DNA from: Rhynchospora pubera
Lineage: Eukaryota; Streptophyta; Magnoliopsida; Poales; Cyperaceae
Assembly: GCA_028095005.1 (NCBI GenBank)
Contig: CM051460.1
Location: forward strand, 67,619,676 to 67,683,675
Length of the DNA: 64,000 nucleotides
Direction: 5' to 3'
The notes under the pieces are model-generated. The model was not told the DNA's origin, made no database searches, and saw only the letters and a list, made by a program, of their open reading frames with translations. Both the position numbers and the translations under genes were made by a program. Below, one piece after another: positions 1 to 11,484 of this stretch. How positions within the stretch are numbered: position 1 is the first letter of the stretch; every line of letters begins with the position of its first letter.

Positions 1-515
1 TCTTACCCTCACCTGTTACTTTGATAAGTCTACACTAACAACAGTTTGGGTGTTCATCCCAACCAAGCACATTTCAATGCAGAAATAATACATCCCCGAC
101 TACAATCCCAACTTTCACATGATGTGCACTTTGGAATGGTTTGTGGGATCCAGTTATAAGATGTGTCACATTCACATTGAAGGTCATAATGACCTTTTTA
201 ACTAGCTGTCTCAGGTTGAGGGAGTTTAATTGGGGCAACACCACAACATCACTAGAGACCTTTTCTTTGTCACTTTGAGGTTTGTTACCATCTCTTTAAG
301 CTTGTCCTGACTTTATTGGTTAATATGCCGGCTAAGGTACTGGTCTTGCAGTTGATGTACCAGCTTACAAGTTGTGTCTAGGGCTGGAGTAACAAAAATA
401 AGGTTGGGGTCTGACTAAGCAAATTTAGAGCAAATTTTATTAATAAGGATTCCAAAAGGTACTAGTACTAGCAAAAGTTACAAACTCTAGGTAATAAAAG
501 ACCCAAACTTTCAGT
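1..515. other. Flank and 3' side of the AT-hook gene; no gene seen
   Basis: No frame here looks coding on either strand and no repeat structure was recognised. The right part would hold the 3' untranslated region of the minus-strand AT-hook gene that ends at 516. Confidence 0.4.
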
Positions 516-950
516 TCATTGGGAGGACCTGGCCCCCCTGGGCCGCCCCCTACCTCTCCCTCTCCCTCTCCCCCTAGATGTACCAGGACTACTATTCAAC
601 TCATTCTTGCGCGGTCGACCTCTACGCTTCTTGACCTCTCCAGTAGAGACAGTAGGAGTTTCCATTTTCGACTTAGGGCTTTTCACAACTTGCGGTGCAG
701 GTGCACCAGATGCACCCATGAAAAACATCGGCGGCGGCATTTGTCCTGGGGTGAAACCTGGTGGGTTGGTCCCGGACTCAGCATTTGGTGCACCAAAGGG
801 GGTAACACACAGAGAAGGATTGGTTGGTGGTGTAATGGTGTGAGATCCCAGTGGAGAGGGAAACATAGGAGCTAGAGATCGAATTGGTTTTACATCTAAC
901 ACTGTTATGTTGATCTCAGTAGCTTGAGCTAATTTTCTTGGCCTTCCCAT
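516..950 (-). CDS. Small proline-rich protein with three AT-hook motifs
   Basis: A 144-residue protein read from the ATG at 950. It has GRPRK at residues 2-6, KKRRGRPRK near residue 108, and a C-terminal run of alternating Gly-Arg ending in GRPRG. AT-hooks bind the minor groove of AT-rich DNA, so a nuclear DNA-binding role is likely. The middle is rich in Pro, Gly and Ala with no recognised fold. Upstream on the minus strand a GT donor near 1062 and an AG acceptor near 961 suggest an intron in the leader. A telo-box at 1173-1180 suits a plant promoter or leader. The frame stays open upstream of the ATG through that junction, so a longer N terminus is possible. It could instead be the last exon of a larger AT-hook or transposon-derived protein. 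Confidence 0.6.
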   Translation of the reverse strand: MGRPRKLAQATEINITVLDVKPIRSLAPMFPSPLGSHTITPPTNPSLCVTPFGAPNAESGTNPPGFTPGQMPPPMFFMGASGAPAPQVVKSPKSKMETPTVSTGEVKKRRGRPRKNELNSSPGTSRGRGRGRGRGRPRGARSSQ

Positions 951-1172
951 CTCTAATCCCTTCAATAAAGCAAAAAAAAATTGAAGATTTATTTAAAAAA
1001 AAAAGTAGCAACCTTAGACTTAAAAACAACAAAATCAAAGAAAATTGAAGAAAAAGACAAACCTTGTGAAGTTCAAAAGCAGATCTGAGAAAGACCAATA
1101 AAGCCTGGAGGAGGTAATTAGTAAGAGATCAGAAGAGAACTAAGGTTGATGGCAAATTCAACTCAGTAACTC

Positions 1173-1180
1173 TAGGGTTT
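1173..1180 (-). promoter_or_regulatory. Telo-box (AAACCCTA) upstream of the AT-hook gene
   Basis: On the minus strand the sequence reads AAACCCTA, the plant telo-box. It is common in promoters and leaders of growth-related genes and lies about 220 bp upstream of the ATG at 950. A chance match cannot be excluded. Confidence 0.35.
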
Positions 1181-1194
1181 TAGAATTGGGAAGT

Positions 1195-1590
1195 GATTTT
1201 GTGAGAAACTACCTTTATTTTGATGAACTAATAAGTCGGCTCAGTGAAGCCCCTGCTCTAGCGTTGCTCTCTAGAAACCTCGGCTTGTTCGCATCAGTCA
1301 AGTATAATGGATATGCACATGTACCATATGTTATGAGAAACACCTTTGAGATTAACTGGCATCGTCTTTGAAATTAAATCAACTATTTGAACTGTTGTTT
1401 TTCTTTCTTAATAGTACACTGGGTGTAGGCTAATTATTCGAGGACTGATGTTTGGGGAACTTGATTTTCGTGCCTTTCTATTTCTGTGCCTTGGTGCAAA
1501 TAAGATTCCGTGCAACGAGTTGCTCTCAGGAGGTTCTTCGGAGATATTTTCTTCCAAGGCCATTTTAGCCGCTATTTAATTCAGTTTTTG
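1195..1590 (+). repeat. Dispersed repeat, copy 1
   Basis: This block matches 23584-23900 over most of its length, in the same orientation. Shared strings include CACATGTACCATATGTTATG, GAGAAACACCTTTG, GGGTGTAGGCT and CGATTTTCGTG-like text. Copy 1 has about 70 bp (around 1490-1557) that copy 2 lacks. The short open frame inside is not conserved as a reading frame between the copies, so I do not call a gene. Confidence 0.75.
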
Positions 1591-4077
1591 TATACACACA
1601 ATGAATTATATTTCTCACGCATCATTACCCACTTTTAATTTTAATAGAAAAAATTTCTTACGCACAATGAAATTTTTTTATTTAGATCATATTTTTAAAT
1701 TAAATTCTGATGTTCTGGTTTTTGTCTTTTCTGTTAATGCGTTATTTCTCTGTAATATCTCGCCTTGTTATATCCATACATTGCAATTACTTATTACTTA
1801 ACTATGTATGCTTCTTTTCAGTGGTCGTCTTTGATTGTTTATACTAGTTCAAGAGTTCGACAATAATTCAATTGCCTCTGTAACAACAACTATAGCATTG
1901 TAATAGGTAGCCGCCACCGAATTGGCATCCTCAGCAACCGTAAAGGCGGCTGCATGAAACAGCCAGCTTTCTTTTTTATATATTTAAAAATTTTTAAATT
2001 CAAATGTTCAATCTAAATCATTAATCTTGTTAAATTTTACGGACGATAAGTTTTCATATAAATTTTATAAAATTTAAAGTCGATTTGATACTAAATCAGG
2101 TGGTCGACAAATAAACGAATTTGATTAACAATGCGCAGCCAAATTGACATGTCACGGTCTGGACAAAATGTTGTCCGATATTATATCATTTTGAATTATT
2201 ACGAGAAATCGTTTGTAGAGGATTGAATAATCGTTATAAACGAACCGGACGGAATTAAAGTCGGCGAAAAGGTTTAATCGGCTGGATGCTTTAAATCTGA
2301 TTTGCACCTTTTAGATTATGATTTCAACATTAATTATGGATTTTTAAATTAGCATCTATCAAGTGATTGGGACTCCTTTATATACTCTATCATTCTGATA
2401 GAGATGATTAGAGTATCATTTATCTTTGTCTAAAAACTAAAGGTACCATTTGAGAGGACCAGAAAGAGAATAAGGAAGACGAGATCAGGACCGATATTCC
2501 GGAGTTCACCATTAAGGCAAGAAAAACAGTTCAGTCTGTAGTGTTGTTGTTCTCTACAGAAATTTTATTCTACCATTCACAAGTGAAAGCATGGCGGGAG
2601 GTAATCAATTGATCTTAGTTTTTTTCGCATTCAAGGTTGTTAAATTGCTAAGAAATGACTTAAAATTTCAATGCTCAAAATTGAAAGTTCATGGAAATCT
2701 AATCTAAATTCGTTCTTGATAGTATGATCCAACATTGCACTTTGGAACCAAAAACAAAGCAATTTTTTTCACTAAATAGCTCAAAGAGGGCAACGAAACC
2801 AAAGTCAGAATTAATATTAGCACAGTGATGAATACAACCATAATGATAATCTTAAGGAACAAAGACAAAAAAAAAAATTCGAAATAATTTTTATCTAGCC
2901 GTAGGATCAACAATGGAGAAGGACAAAGTGAATGAAGGGCTATAGGCAGCAACATGTAATGTCGGTAGGCTGGAATTAATCAACCAAACTAAAAAAAATG
3001 ATTAACCAATTGATGGATTACAACATATTTCTTTTCCTAGAAGATAAAGTTTAATGATACAATATCGACAGCCTCCAATTAATTAATGATGCATGTAATT
3101 TAAAAATCGATTAAAGAGATAATTGCTTTTGCATAAGATATGAGAATAGTTGCAATATCAAGCTAACGATTCTAGAACCATGATGGCTGGTGGAGTAGAT
3201 AGACGGTAAGGTTTTAAAAGTCGTAAAAGCTGTGCCGTTCTGGTATGATGTCTTTCAAAGGAATTCTTGACCTGAGGCTAGAAAATGTTTTTCGTCCTCT
3301 GCCTCCAAGTGATGTGTCAACTTGAACCGTAAACACGGCACAAACTGTCCTGTGATCAGAGAATCTTGACTCAACTCTTATGTAATATGGAGCTGCTCTA
3401 TTCCATCACCATGCCATATTATTCTGTCACGGCTGTCACATTATGACATCAATTCAGTTTGCTAAAATCTCTTATTTGAATTGCCAAATTTGACCAGCTT
3501 GATACCAAGTAGGTTATTATTCAACTTGCATTTTTGTTTGCCTTTTTTGAGAGAATAAGTGAAGATGGTTATAATGTGTTATTAACAGCGAGAGTTCTTT
3601 TGTTTCTTCTTGATTTCACTGTTTCACTGGCGTAGGAATCAGAATTCTGAGAGTACTTGTAAGTAGGTGCAAAGTAAATCTTCCCTTCTTTCCATCCTTT
3701 AAATACCCTTCTCACTTCTTGTTCTATTTTAAACTGTAATTACAAAATAGAGCATCGTATCAGTTTCCTTTTTACTTATTTTTAATTTAATCTTATTTAT
3801 TATCATAAATTTCCTATTTTCAGTTATGTTGCATACCTGATCCTTTTCTAGGAGTGTGTCCCAGTCATTACACTCCAATAGAGATTTTGTCTCATCATAG
3901 CTCAGCACCACTCGATAGTTCAAATTCACCAAGCCAAATTACTTTTAAATTTTTAAATTCTCTTTCAGCAGAGAGAATAGTTCAGTGTCTTAATACAATT
4001 TTCCTTAAAATTGCATAGGGGTAAAACGATCACTAGTGCAAAATATCAAGATATTCGATCAATGGTCGATTCTTTTA
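1591..4077. other. AT-rich intergenic DNA without a recognised gene
   Basis: Open frames are short, and several begin at non-ATG codons. No splice-linked coding series, inverted terminal repeats or tRNA-like arms were recognised. Confidence 0.5.
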
Positions 4078-4320
4078 GGCTGTGCTCCACAAACTCTACA
4101 ATAGAGAAAAGGAACGGAAAGTAAAGAAAGGAGGGGCTGCCCAAGTAGTTCACTCGCTCCACAATAAACGGAACGGAGAATAGAGGTGAGATATAGACAG
4201 ATTTAATGAAGAGTTTACTCTCCAACTCTACCTCCGATTTGGGAGTAAATAAATTGGGGCAACCTTTCCTCTCCCATACCAGCTTCCTTTCCTCTAATAA
4301 GGTTGTCCTGGAGCACAGCC
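4078..4320. mobile_element. Tourist/PIF-Harbinger-like MITE, 243 bp
   Basis: The terminal inverted repeats are GGCTGTGCTCCA at 4078-4089 and TGGAGCACAGCC at 4309-4320. The element is flanked by the 3-bp duplication TTA (4075-4077 and 4321-4323), as expected for PIF/Harbinger MITEs. It has no coding capacity, and the short open frames crossing it are incidental. Confidence 0.85.
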
Positions 4321-4323
4321 TTA

Positions 4324-5736
4324 GGGAGGCCAAGAAGGGCACAATTGTCAGAATCTATAACATGCCTTGGGAATCAATATCATGGTTGCAAAAAAGAAAC
4401 CTAAATAACAAAACCAAATCTTATACATTAGAGGTGACACCACATCACAGATACAGTACATGCCGTAGAGATAGAAAGGAAGAAGCATGCTGCACCAATA
4501 ATTGTACGCAAATATGAGACCTAAATAGACAAATGAAAACATATACAAATTTGAGTATAATACCAAAGCAGAAAAAGTTGGAGACTAAATTAAAGATTGA
4601 GATAATGTATAAGAAAAACAATTGTCCATATTCACCACGAGCCCATAACAATTTCTTCTTTTACCAATTCAAATTTGAAGACAGCCCAGCATTTGAGTCA
4701 ACGAAGAGAAGAATCAACAAAGAAAGCGAAAGGGGCTTTATGCACAGAGAGAAACTGGTCGGAGACAATTAGCACAGAGCGAAAGGGGAGACCTTATCGA
4801 GAGGGAATCTCCAGAAGAAGAGATCGAACGGAGAAAGTGAGGCCATTGATAAGAAGAGATGAACGGTCAGATTGAGTTCTGTATTAGTAAGTGGACCTCA
4901 TCTGGCAGCCTCACTGTTAACCAACGGTGTTTAGGAACAGTATCAGATCCGGGATGCAATTAACCAAGATTAATATATGTTTCGATATGCACATTAATAC
5001 ACATTTGCATCCTCGTAATAGCGGATTATGATGGACACAAATCAACCCATCTTGTTATTATTTCCATACAAAATTTGCAAGACGTCCCTAAAAAACTTTA
5101 TTATTTCCATCTTGTTGTTGGACTGAGTAAACGTTTAAAGTGAAGATGTAAATTGTACTTTCATCTTAAGAATAAAAGAACAAAATATAGTAAATAATAA
5201 TTTAAAAATTTTTTATACATAATGGGACAGATTATGATAATTCTAGGTAAAAAAAAACAACTTTTTTTTTATTTTTGCGCACAACATACGTACATTTAGG
5301 TATATTATTTTTTTATTAATTATAGAAAGAAATTCAAAATTCAAAACAGGTTATTTCTTGCTTGTTACTTAGTTCCTATGACAATCCCAGTACGGTCAAC
5401 TGATCATTGGCTACACTAGGCACATCAGGGCCTAGTCTTAACTCTCCTTGTATTAAACCATAACATGAAGTAAATTTATTGTTGAATTCTTGCGCTGTTT
5501 GACCAATATGGGACATTTGGTCATTTCCTAAACCACAAATGCCACATCTCTTGTTCCGGCAAATATTTTGTCTTGGTTATGTTACAATAGAGGCCCTAGA
5601 GGATCCAAAATAAATCTTCGTATTTATTATTAGGCCGACTTTAGGCATACAATTTCAGCTCTTGACATGTATACTCGTGGTACTAAGAATTATCTGTATT
5701 TTTCGTTTTTGTTTCAGTTTTTATTTTTTGTTTTAG
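4324..5736. other. Intergenic DNA without a recognised gene
   Basis: It contains a purine-rich stretch (about 4690-4880) that reads as basic low-complexity peptide in several frames, and AT-rich spacer. Nothing here is supported as a gene. Confidence 0.45.
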
Positions 5737-6107
5737 AGAGCGCTCCAAGTAATTACAAGTTACCCGTGAAAAATACTCGTCCAGTACAATATGAAGTTTT
5801 GTGTGCTATGCTTCATGCTGTGTTTAAAACATTTGAAGAGTGCACAAATACACAAATAAACTGTGTTTAAATTTGATGTCATAAAGTATTTGGAGTACAA
5901 CCCAGATTAAGAAAATAGACTTGTCTTTTCAGGGATAGAAATGTTGTATTGTGCTATGCTTCATGCTAATTATTGTATGAAGTTCTCTTTACAGTGACTG
6001 GTACCCAGTTGACTGCTTGGTGTATTGGTCAATTGCCATCAAAACTTCATGAAGACACTGACTTAATTAAAGCATTCAAGTATTATATTGCTGACATCAA
6101 GAGTTAA
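5737..6107 (+). pseudogene. Two exon-like segments of an unrecognised protein
   Basis: The first segment follows a pyrimidine-rich AG acceptor (5735-5736). It reads ESAPSNYKLPVKNTRPVQYE and onward to a stop at 5868-5870. The second follows the acceptor at 5993-5994 and reads TGTQLTAWCIGQLPSKLHED and onward to DIKS and a stop at 6105-6107. Both have coding-like composition, but I do not recognise the family. A 17-bp direct repeat (GTGCTATGCTTCATGCT) occurs in segment one and again between the segments, which suggests a local duplication. No joined complete frame was found. It may be the 3' end of a gene, a decayed copy, or DNA captured by a transposon. Confidence 0.35.
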
Positions 6108-6289
6108 GCTTCATTACCTAAAGTCCTTTTTAGCTCGACAGTGTCCATTACCTAAACTATTTGATGTTGTTATTTTGTAATGGAAGTAGCTCTTTCTATT
6201 GTAAGATATGGATTAAAATCAACTCTTTCTATTTGGTACCAGTGCTAAGATGTACCAGCTCTTTCTATTTTCAGGAATAGATTCTTTCT

Positions 6290-6392
6290 ACTTCCAAATT
6301 TATTATAAACAATCCAAACTCTTCATAAAGTTACACACTTCCTAATACTTCTTCTCTTATTCCTCTTATTCCCACACCATCCAAACGGAGCC
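6290..6392. mobile_element. Truncated MITE of the GGCTCCGTTTGGAT family
   Basis: Only the right half remains. It carries the family block CCAAACTCTTCATAAAGTTA, then TTACACACTTCC, and ends in ATCCAAACGGAGCC at 6392. The left inverted repeat is missing. Confidence 0.7.
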
Positions 6393-7066
6393 ATTATTGT
6401 GAACTATTTGACTCGCAGACATTACATGTACCAGCTCTTTATATTGTTATATTTGCAACTTCTAAGTTATTAAAGAAAAAAAAAAAAGAAATGTTATGTT
6501 GCAACTTTCATGTACCAGCGCTTTCTATTTGGTATGGCTGGGCACTCACCAAGTCATGGGGTTTTGGGTTCTGGAAATGCAATTTAAGAAAAAGAAATGT
6601 TGTGTTAATATTTGAATGGTATTAGTGGTTGGTACGGCTGATTGAACTCAATCTCTGTCGATTCCAATAACTCAATTTCTGCCGACTGAACTCTCATCAA
6701 GAAATCATGTTAAATGATTTCAAAATAAGGCTCAGTAAATTGTAGATTGGACAACTTAGCTTCATGATGTACTCCAATAAGCATGGAAGTAATCAAGCAA
6801 TCATGCTTCAAGTATGCCTTAATACTTTCAGTGAACTAATAGCAAACTTACTTTGCAACAATCTAAACTAACTAATTATCCATCAAAACATATATTAATT
6901 TGCAGAATAGAATTCGGATCCGAAATCACTGTTGGCAAACAGTTCTTCATACAGTGTTTTCGGCCGGATCTTTTGTTGCAGCGGCTAAATGTGCGGTCGT
7001 TTAGTCAACCACAGATAGAGGAGGTTGGTCGCAGAAAATCCCACACCTAAATCCCACATCTAAAAT

Positions 7067-7282
7067 TTCAGAATTTTCTATGGTACTTCAACCAATAAGC
7101 AAACACATTGTAGGGATGGGTTGTCACAGAAAATTTGTCTGTTTTTCTCTCTCTTTTGCCGGCCATGTGCATAGTTTCAGGATTTTCTGTGGTCCTTCAA
7201 CCAACAATCAAACACATTGTAGAGATGGGTTGTCACAGAAAATCCGTCTGCCTCTCTCTCTCCTGCCGCCCATGTGCATGGG
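7067..7282 (+). repeat. Two tandem units of about 108 bp
   Basis: Unit 1 (about 7067-7173) and unit 2 (about 7174-7282) share AAACACATTGTAG, GATGGGTTGTCACAGAAAAT and CCATGTGCAT. A fragment of a third unit (GGTCGCAGAAAATCC) precedes them near 7025. Short open frames over the block follow from the duplication. Confidence 0.8.
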
Positions 7283-7370
7283 TGTTGCCATGCACCTCTC
7301 TCTCCCTCCATTCCATTCAATAATGGATGGATCTATTTTCCAATTTGAGATAAAGTATGGTTTTGTTTTT

Positions 7371-7650
7371 TAATTGTTTGGAGGGCTTAAAAAATCATCT
7401 GCCTATGAAAATTTCTATACATGCTCACAGATATATAATGAATCCTTTTATGTGATATTTTCTAATTATGGATCTATAATTTTTTTTAAATTATTTTCTA
7501 AACCTCATAAAATCTGACCTTTATTATATTTTTCTTTAGAGATTGTTTGGAGGCTTTTAAAAATTTGTTCCTCTATTTAAATTTATGTACTTATTTATAG
7601 ATATATGGAGAATTTTTCCATATCACAATTTCTAATTATGGCTGTATAAA
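7371..7650 (+). repeat. Diverged direct duplication, about 110 bp units
   Basis: Text at 7371-7480 (ATTGTTTGGAGG, then AGATATAT, then TTTCTAATTATGG) recurs in the same order at 7545-7650. The divergence is clearly higher than in the block at 7067-7282, so this duplication is older. Confidence 0.6.
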
Positions 7651-7998
7651 TATACAGAGAAATATTAACGGTGTCTCGAAAGAAATATTTAAAAATATAT
7701 AGCGTAAACTTTAAGGATAAAGATAATTCGCACAACAGTGCTTCAGACACTGAATCACGAGTCCCAAGCACATAGTAGTCTGCTTATGAATCATGTGATG
7801 ATTTTCTGTCTAATTTTATTAAATTAGGAATCTTTTTTTTTCTATGTTTTATCGCCTCATCTAAAATATTATTTTTAAAATTTATTTTTTTCGGACACAA
7901 TTATCTTATATAACAAATTTTACTTTTATTGTAAGAGACGCGTTCACAATAGCTATATGTGGTAAAAATTGGTGCGCAACGCGCGACGCCCCCACTAA

Positions 7999-9385
7999 TT
8001 TATATACACAACAGAAATTAAATCAAATTGCAATACAAAGCACAAATCATCAAATCAAATTGTAAGATAACACCAATAGTAAAGGGAAACACCAAACAAA
8101 TAATCAAACTAAATTGGATTGCTAATTGTGAATTGCAATAACTATAGTTAATACATACAACCCGTACAAACAAGTCACAGACTATAGGGATACAAAAAGA
8201 TATCATAGATCATACTCTAATTCAAACCTACCACCTATATCCTAACTAAACATGTCCATACATTCCAACTGCCTAAATCCTAACAACAACTTGATTTATC
8301 TTCTCGTTCATAATATTATTTGTCTTCTACATTTCTTTTAATTGCTTCCTTAATTCTTCTAATAGCTTCTCAACTCCCTCTTCCAATTTTGGCTTCCTGA
8401 TTTCTTCTATTTGCATCTTTGTTTGATATCCTATAAAAAAAAAATTTGTGGGTGATGTTATCTATGGAGAAAGAAGAAGAGATGAAGTACATGATGTTTG
8501 TATTATCTCAGAAATCTATATCAATTACAAATTGAAGAGTTACAGATCTATATAAACAGTTAATTGAGTACAATTCTTCTTGTAACTATCCTAACAAACT
8601 CTAGTTCAAGTCTACAAAGAAACTAATCTAACAATCTTGAAGAAGTCGGATGCCAAATGCGTTGGGTGTTTCAGTTATTGGTACACCATTTACCAGTAAC
8701 TTGAACACTGAGAAAACATATGCGTACCAATAACTTGAACACTGAGAAAACAGATGGGTGTATGTTATCATTATCACACAAATGAGGCCACACATAAAGG
8801 ATTGTACACAAAATCAAAGAATACAAAGATTTCAGTGCATACTAGTAAAATGGGTACAACATTATTGAAGGCATACCGGTAAATAGGTATAGAGCAGAAC
8901 TTCTGTACAAGAGAGTGAAAGAGTGGGGAGAGATTAAGGGAGAGGGTCAGGTACCTTTCAAAGCTCCAATGAGACAGAGGCGAGGGAGACGGTTTCCTCG
9001 ACTTGCTTTAGCAAGAAGTGTGACGGAGACGACGAGAGGCACGATTAGGACAGCAAGAGGAGTCGGAGATGAAGTGCGGTGCGGCTAAGAGAGAACAAGA
9101 GTCAAACTGGATGCTATGATTTGTTTATTGAGAGTGGCCAGAGAGAGGAGTGGAACAAAGGCGACAGAAATACGAAGGGTTCAACGAAGGGACAGAACCA
9201 ATTAAACCGAGCCAAAGAACGGAGGCCAATAAAACCCTCTAAACCCGATATCGCGTGGGAAAGAGAGGAAATAAATCTGGAGCCGTAGGATACTAGGATT
9301 CAACGTAGGGTCCAGATCCTGTGCGCTGGACGGTCCCACGCAGCACATGATCCGGATTCCATACCCATAACTTTGTGCATAGCCA
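7999..9385. other. Intergenic DNA with a 34-bp tandem duplication
   Basis: No gene was recognised. At 8692-8760 the unit containing AACTTGAACACTGAGAAAAC occurs twice in tandem. The open frame at about 9079-9288 is low-complexity and lacks coding character. Confidence 0.5.
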
Positions 9386-9390
9386 AATCT

Positions 9391-11148
9391 TGTTAGAGTT
9401 ATGTCCTAGAAGCCAATCTTATTAGGCTACTTCTATAGTTTATGTTATTGATGATTTCAGATCATTTGTTCTTTGATTTACTCGTTGACAGTTCATTCAG
9501 GTTGAGGATCTGAATTATAGATCACTGTTATTCATTTAGTAGTAAATGACAACGATAAATCTAAAAGTCCATAATCTTGATAATTAACAAAGGACATTAA
9601 TTATCAATAAGATTAGTATGCAAGTTAAGTGATGATTAAGTTCTATAAATCATAGGTTAAGAGTAACCAACTTAATTGCATATGTATATGTTATAGAACA
9701 TAGTACAGGACTGGACCCCACGAAATAAATATATGGATTGTGTTACGTGTCATTATTTATTTCGTCATGATTTTGGTTCTAAGTTTGAGATGATTATCTT
9801 TTCCACATGAGGATAGGTTCTATAAATCATGTCTACCGCTGATTCCTGATAAAGGCTGCTATACGGACTTGATTTTAGTTCTCTTGAATTGTGCGGGGAA
9901 AAGCTAATTATCAAGAAAACCGTATGTCCCTCATTAATTCACTTAGTGAGTGACGATATCTGTTTGGGTCCCTTGATGGAGATAGATTGTTTGCTAGCAA
10001 CTGATACAATTATCTCTAGATCAAGAAACGTATAATCTGCAAGAATGACACGTTCCTATCTTGGATTATACGATGATATCGTGTGACATAAGAATCAAAA
10101 TAGAGAAACGTAATTGTTCTCTTATGCAGGATTGAAATTTTGTAGCTGTACACTATTTATGCGAATTGGGAATCATAACGTGTTGCTAGATACCGCTTAT
10201 GATTATTGGAATTAAATAGCGATTTAATTCCATGTCCAACATAGCATAAATCCTCAAAGGGTCACACAAAATTGGTATTTAATCATACGTGCATTATTTA
10301 TTTGCAATAATGAGTATTGCAAAATATGATAAGTTGATTAATTAATTAAATAGCGTTATGGACCGTTATAATTAATTAAGTCAAATGGATCATATAGAAA
10401 TAAATTAATGCATTGTCTAATCTCTAAATAATTATTATTAAGTTAATAATTATTTATAAACAACACACTTAATTTAATTAAGTTATTTGGGGCTTTAATT
10501 TATTGGTAAATTAAATGTCCAAATTAAATAGCTTTGAGTGGGCCTTTAATTAATAGAATTAAGGGACCAATTGGAGATGACATAGTGGCCCCATAAAGGC
10601 CCTATATGAGGCCGGCCATGATGGTGGTAGGTGGGAGTGGCACACTTGTAAATAGTGTGAACTCTTGGCTAGGGTTAAGAGGCTATATAAGGCACCTAAT
10701 GGAGGCTCCTTGGTCATTCTTCTCTCTCCCCTCATCCTAGCCGCCACCTACCCCTAGGTGTGCCGCCCCCCCCCCCCCCTCCTCTCCTCTCCTCTCAAGC
10801 TCATGTGTTGAGCATCCCTCTCTCCCACAAATTAGTTTGGTTCTTTGGTTGAAGAAAGGGAACGCTTGGGATTAGACTCGTTCTTCTCTTCGCTAGCACG
10901 AATTGAGAAGAACTTGGTTAATACCATAGTGGACTCGAGGCGCCGCGAATAGGAGGTGTTTGGAGAGCTCTCAATCGACTCCTAAGCCAAGGAATCGTGC
11001 CTCTTGGTTACAATACCAAGAGAGGTAAAAATCCACCCCTTTCTCTCGTGTCGAATGGCTTTTGTGCAAAGATCTATTGTGTGTGATGTTTAATTGGTTA
11101 ATTAACTTGTAATTAGCACTAAAAATGAAAATTACACACTTCCTAACA
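9391..11148. mobile_element. Solo LTR of a copia-type retrotransposon, 1758 bp
   Basis: The block starts TGTTAGAGTTATGTCC and ends CTTCCTAACA, giving the 6-bp inverted ends TGTTAG/CTAACA typical of LTRs. It is flanked by a perfect 5-bp duplication, AATCT (9386-9390 and 11149-11153). No second LTR or gag-pol sequence adjoins it, so it is a solo LTR left by recombination between two LTRs. Inside are a TATA-like box at 10684 and a run of C near 10768-10781. The copia assignment rests on end style and length and is inferred. The orientation shown by the TATA box is plus. Confidence 0.88.
10684..10690 (+). promoter_or_regulatory. TATA-like box inside the solo LTR
   Basis: TATATAA within GGCTATATAAGGCACC, followed by a pyrimidine-rich stretch with CTTCTCTCTC. 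It is placed as expected for the U3/R boundary of an LTR. It could drive transcription rightward toward the Helitron. Confidence 0.5.
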
Positions 11149-11476
11149 AATCTATAGTCAAAGTCATAAACGCAAAATATCTTGATTTGCTTCTTCAGCA
11201 AAATGCTCTTTGCAGGTTATTCCGGTAGACCTTATCCGATGTTATAGTTTTTTATTTGATCTTTTCTCTTTCTTAGCATCTAACAATTTTAAAATCATAA
11301 TATATATCTAATATTTAAAGTAAATTTAATACAATAACATAGAAATAGAAAAATAGATAAATAATTAATATTTTGTTAATGGTTCTCTCCAGTATCTCAA
11401 TATCAGTTAAATAATTCATATATACTAAACAATGTACGTGCATGTTGTCTTTATCAAAATCAAGTTTTGGCAACAT

Positions 11477-11484
11477 TATAAATA
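11477..11484 (+). promoter_or_regulatory. TATA box of the Helitron transcript
   Basis: TATAAATA is followed about 30-40 bp later by a strongly pyrimidine-rich leader that runs for nearly 2 kb to the first coding ATG at 13407. This is a positional inference. Confidence 0.5.

Larger units (their letters stand above)
6862..7998 (+). mobile_element. Probable short non-autonomous Helitron
   Basis: The right end has the Helitron form: a short GC-rich hairpin (GCGC-AAC-GCGC, about 7974-7984), then CTAA at 7995-7998, followed by T. A possible left end is TCTAAACTAACTA at 6862, preceded by A, which fits insertion between A and T. The left end is a guess from the TC rule. No Rep, helicase or RPA coding sequence lies inside. 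Internal direct duplications at 7067-7282 and 7371-7650 make up much of the element. Confidence 0.4.

Noticed and set aside
11307..11320. TCTAATATTTAAAG as the sole Helitron 5' end
   Set aside because: It has the expected preceding A but fits the usual TCTATACTA-like start less well than 11416. Neither can be settled without other copies.
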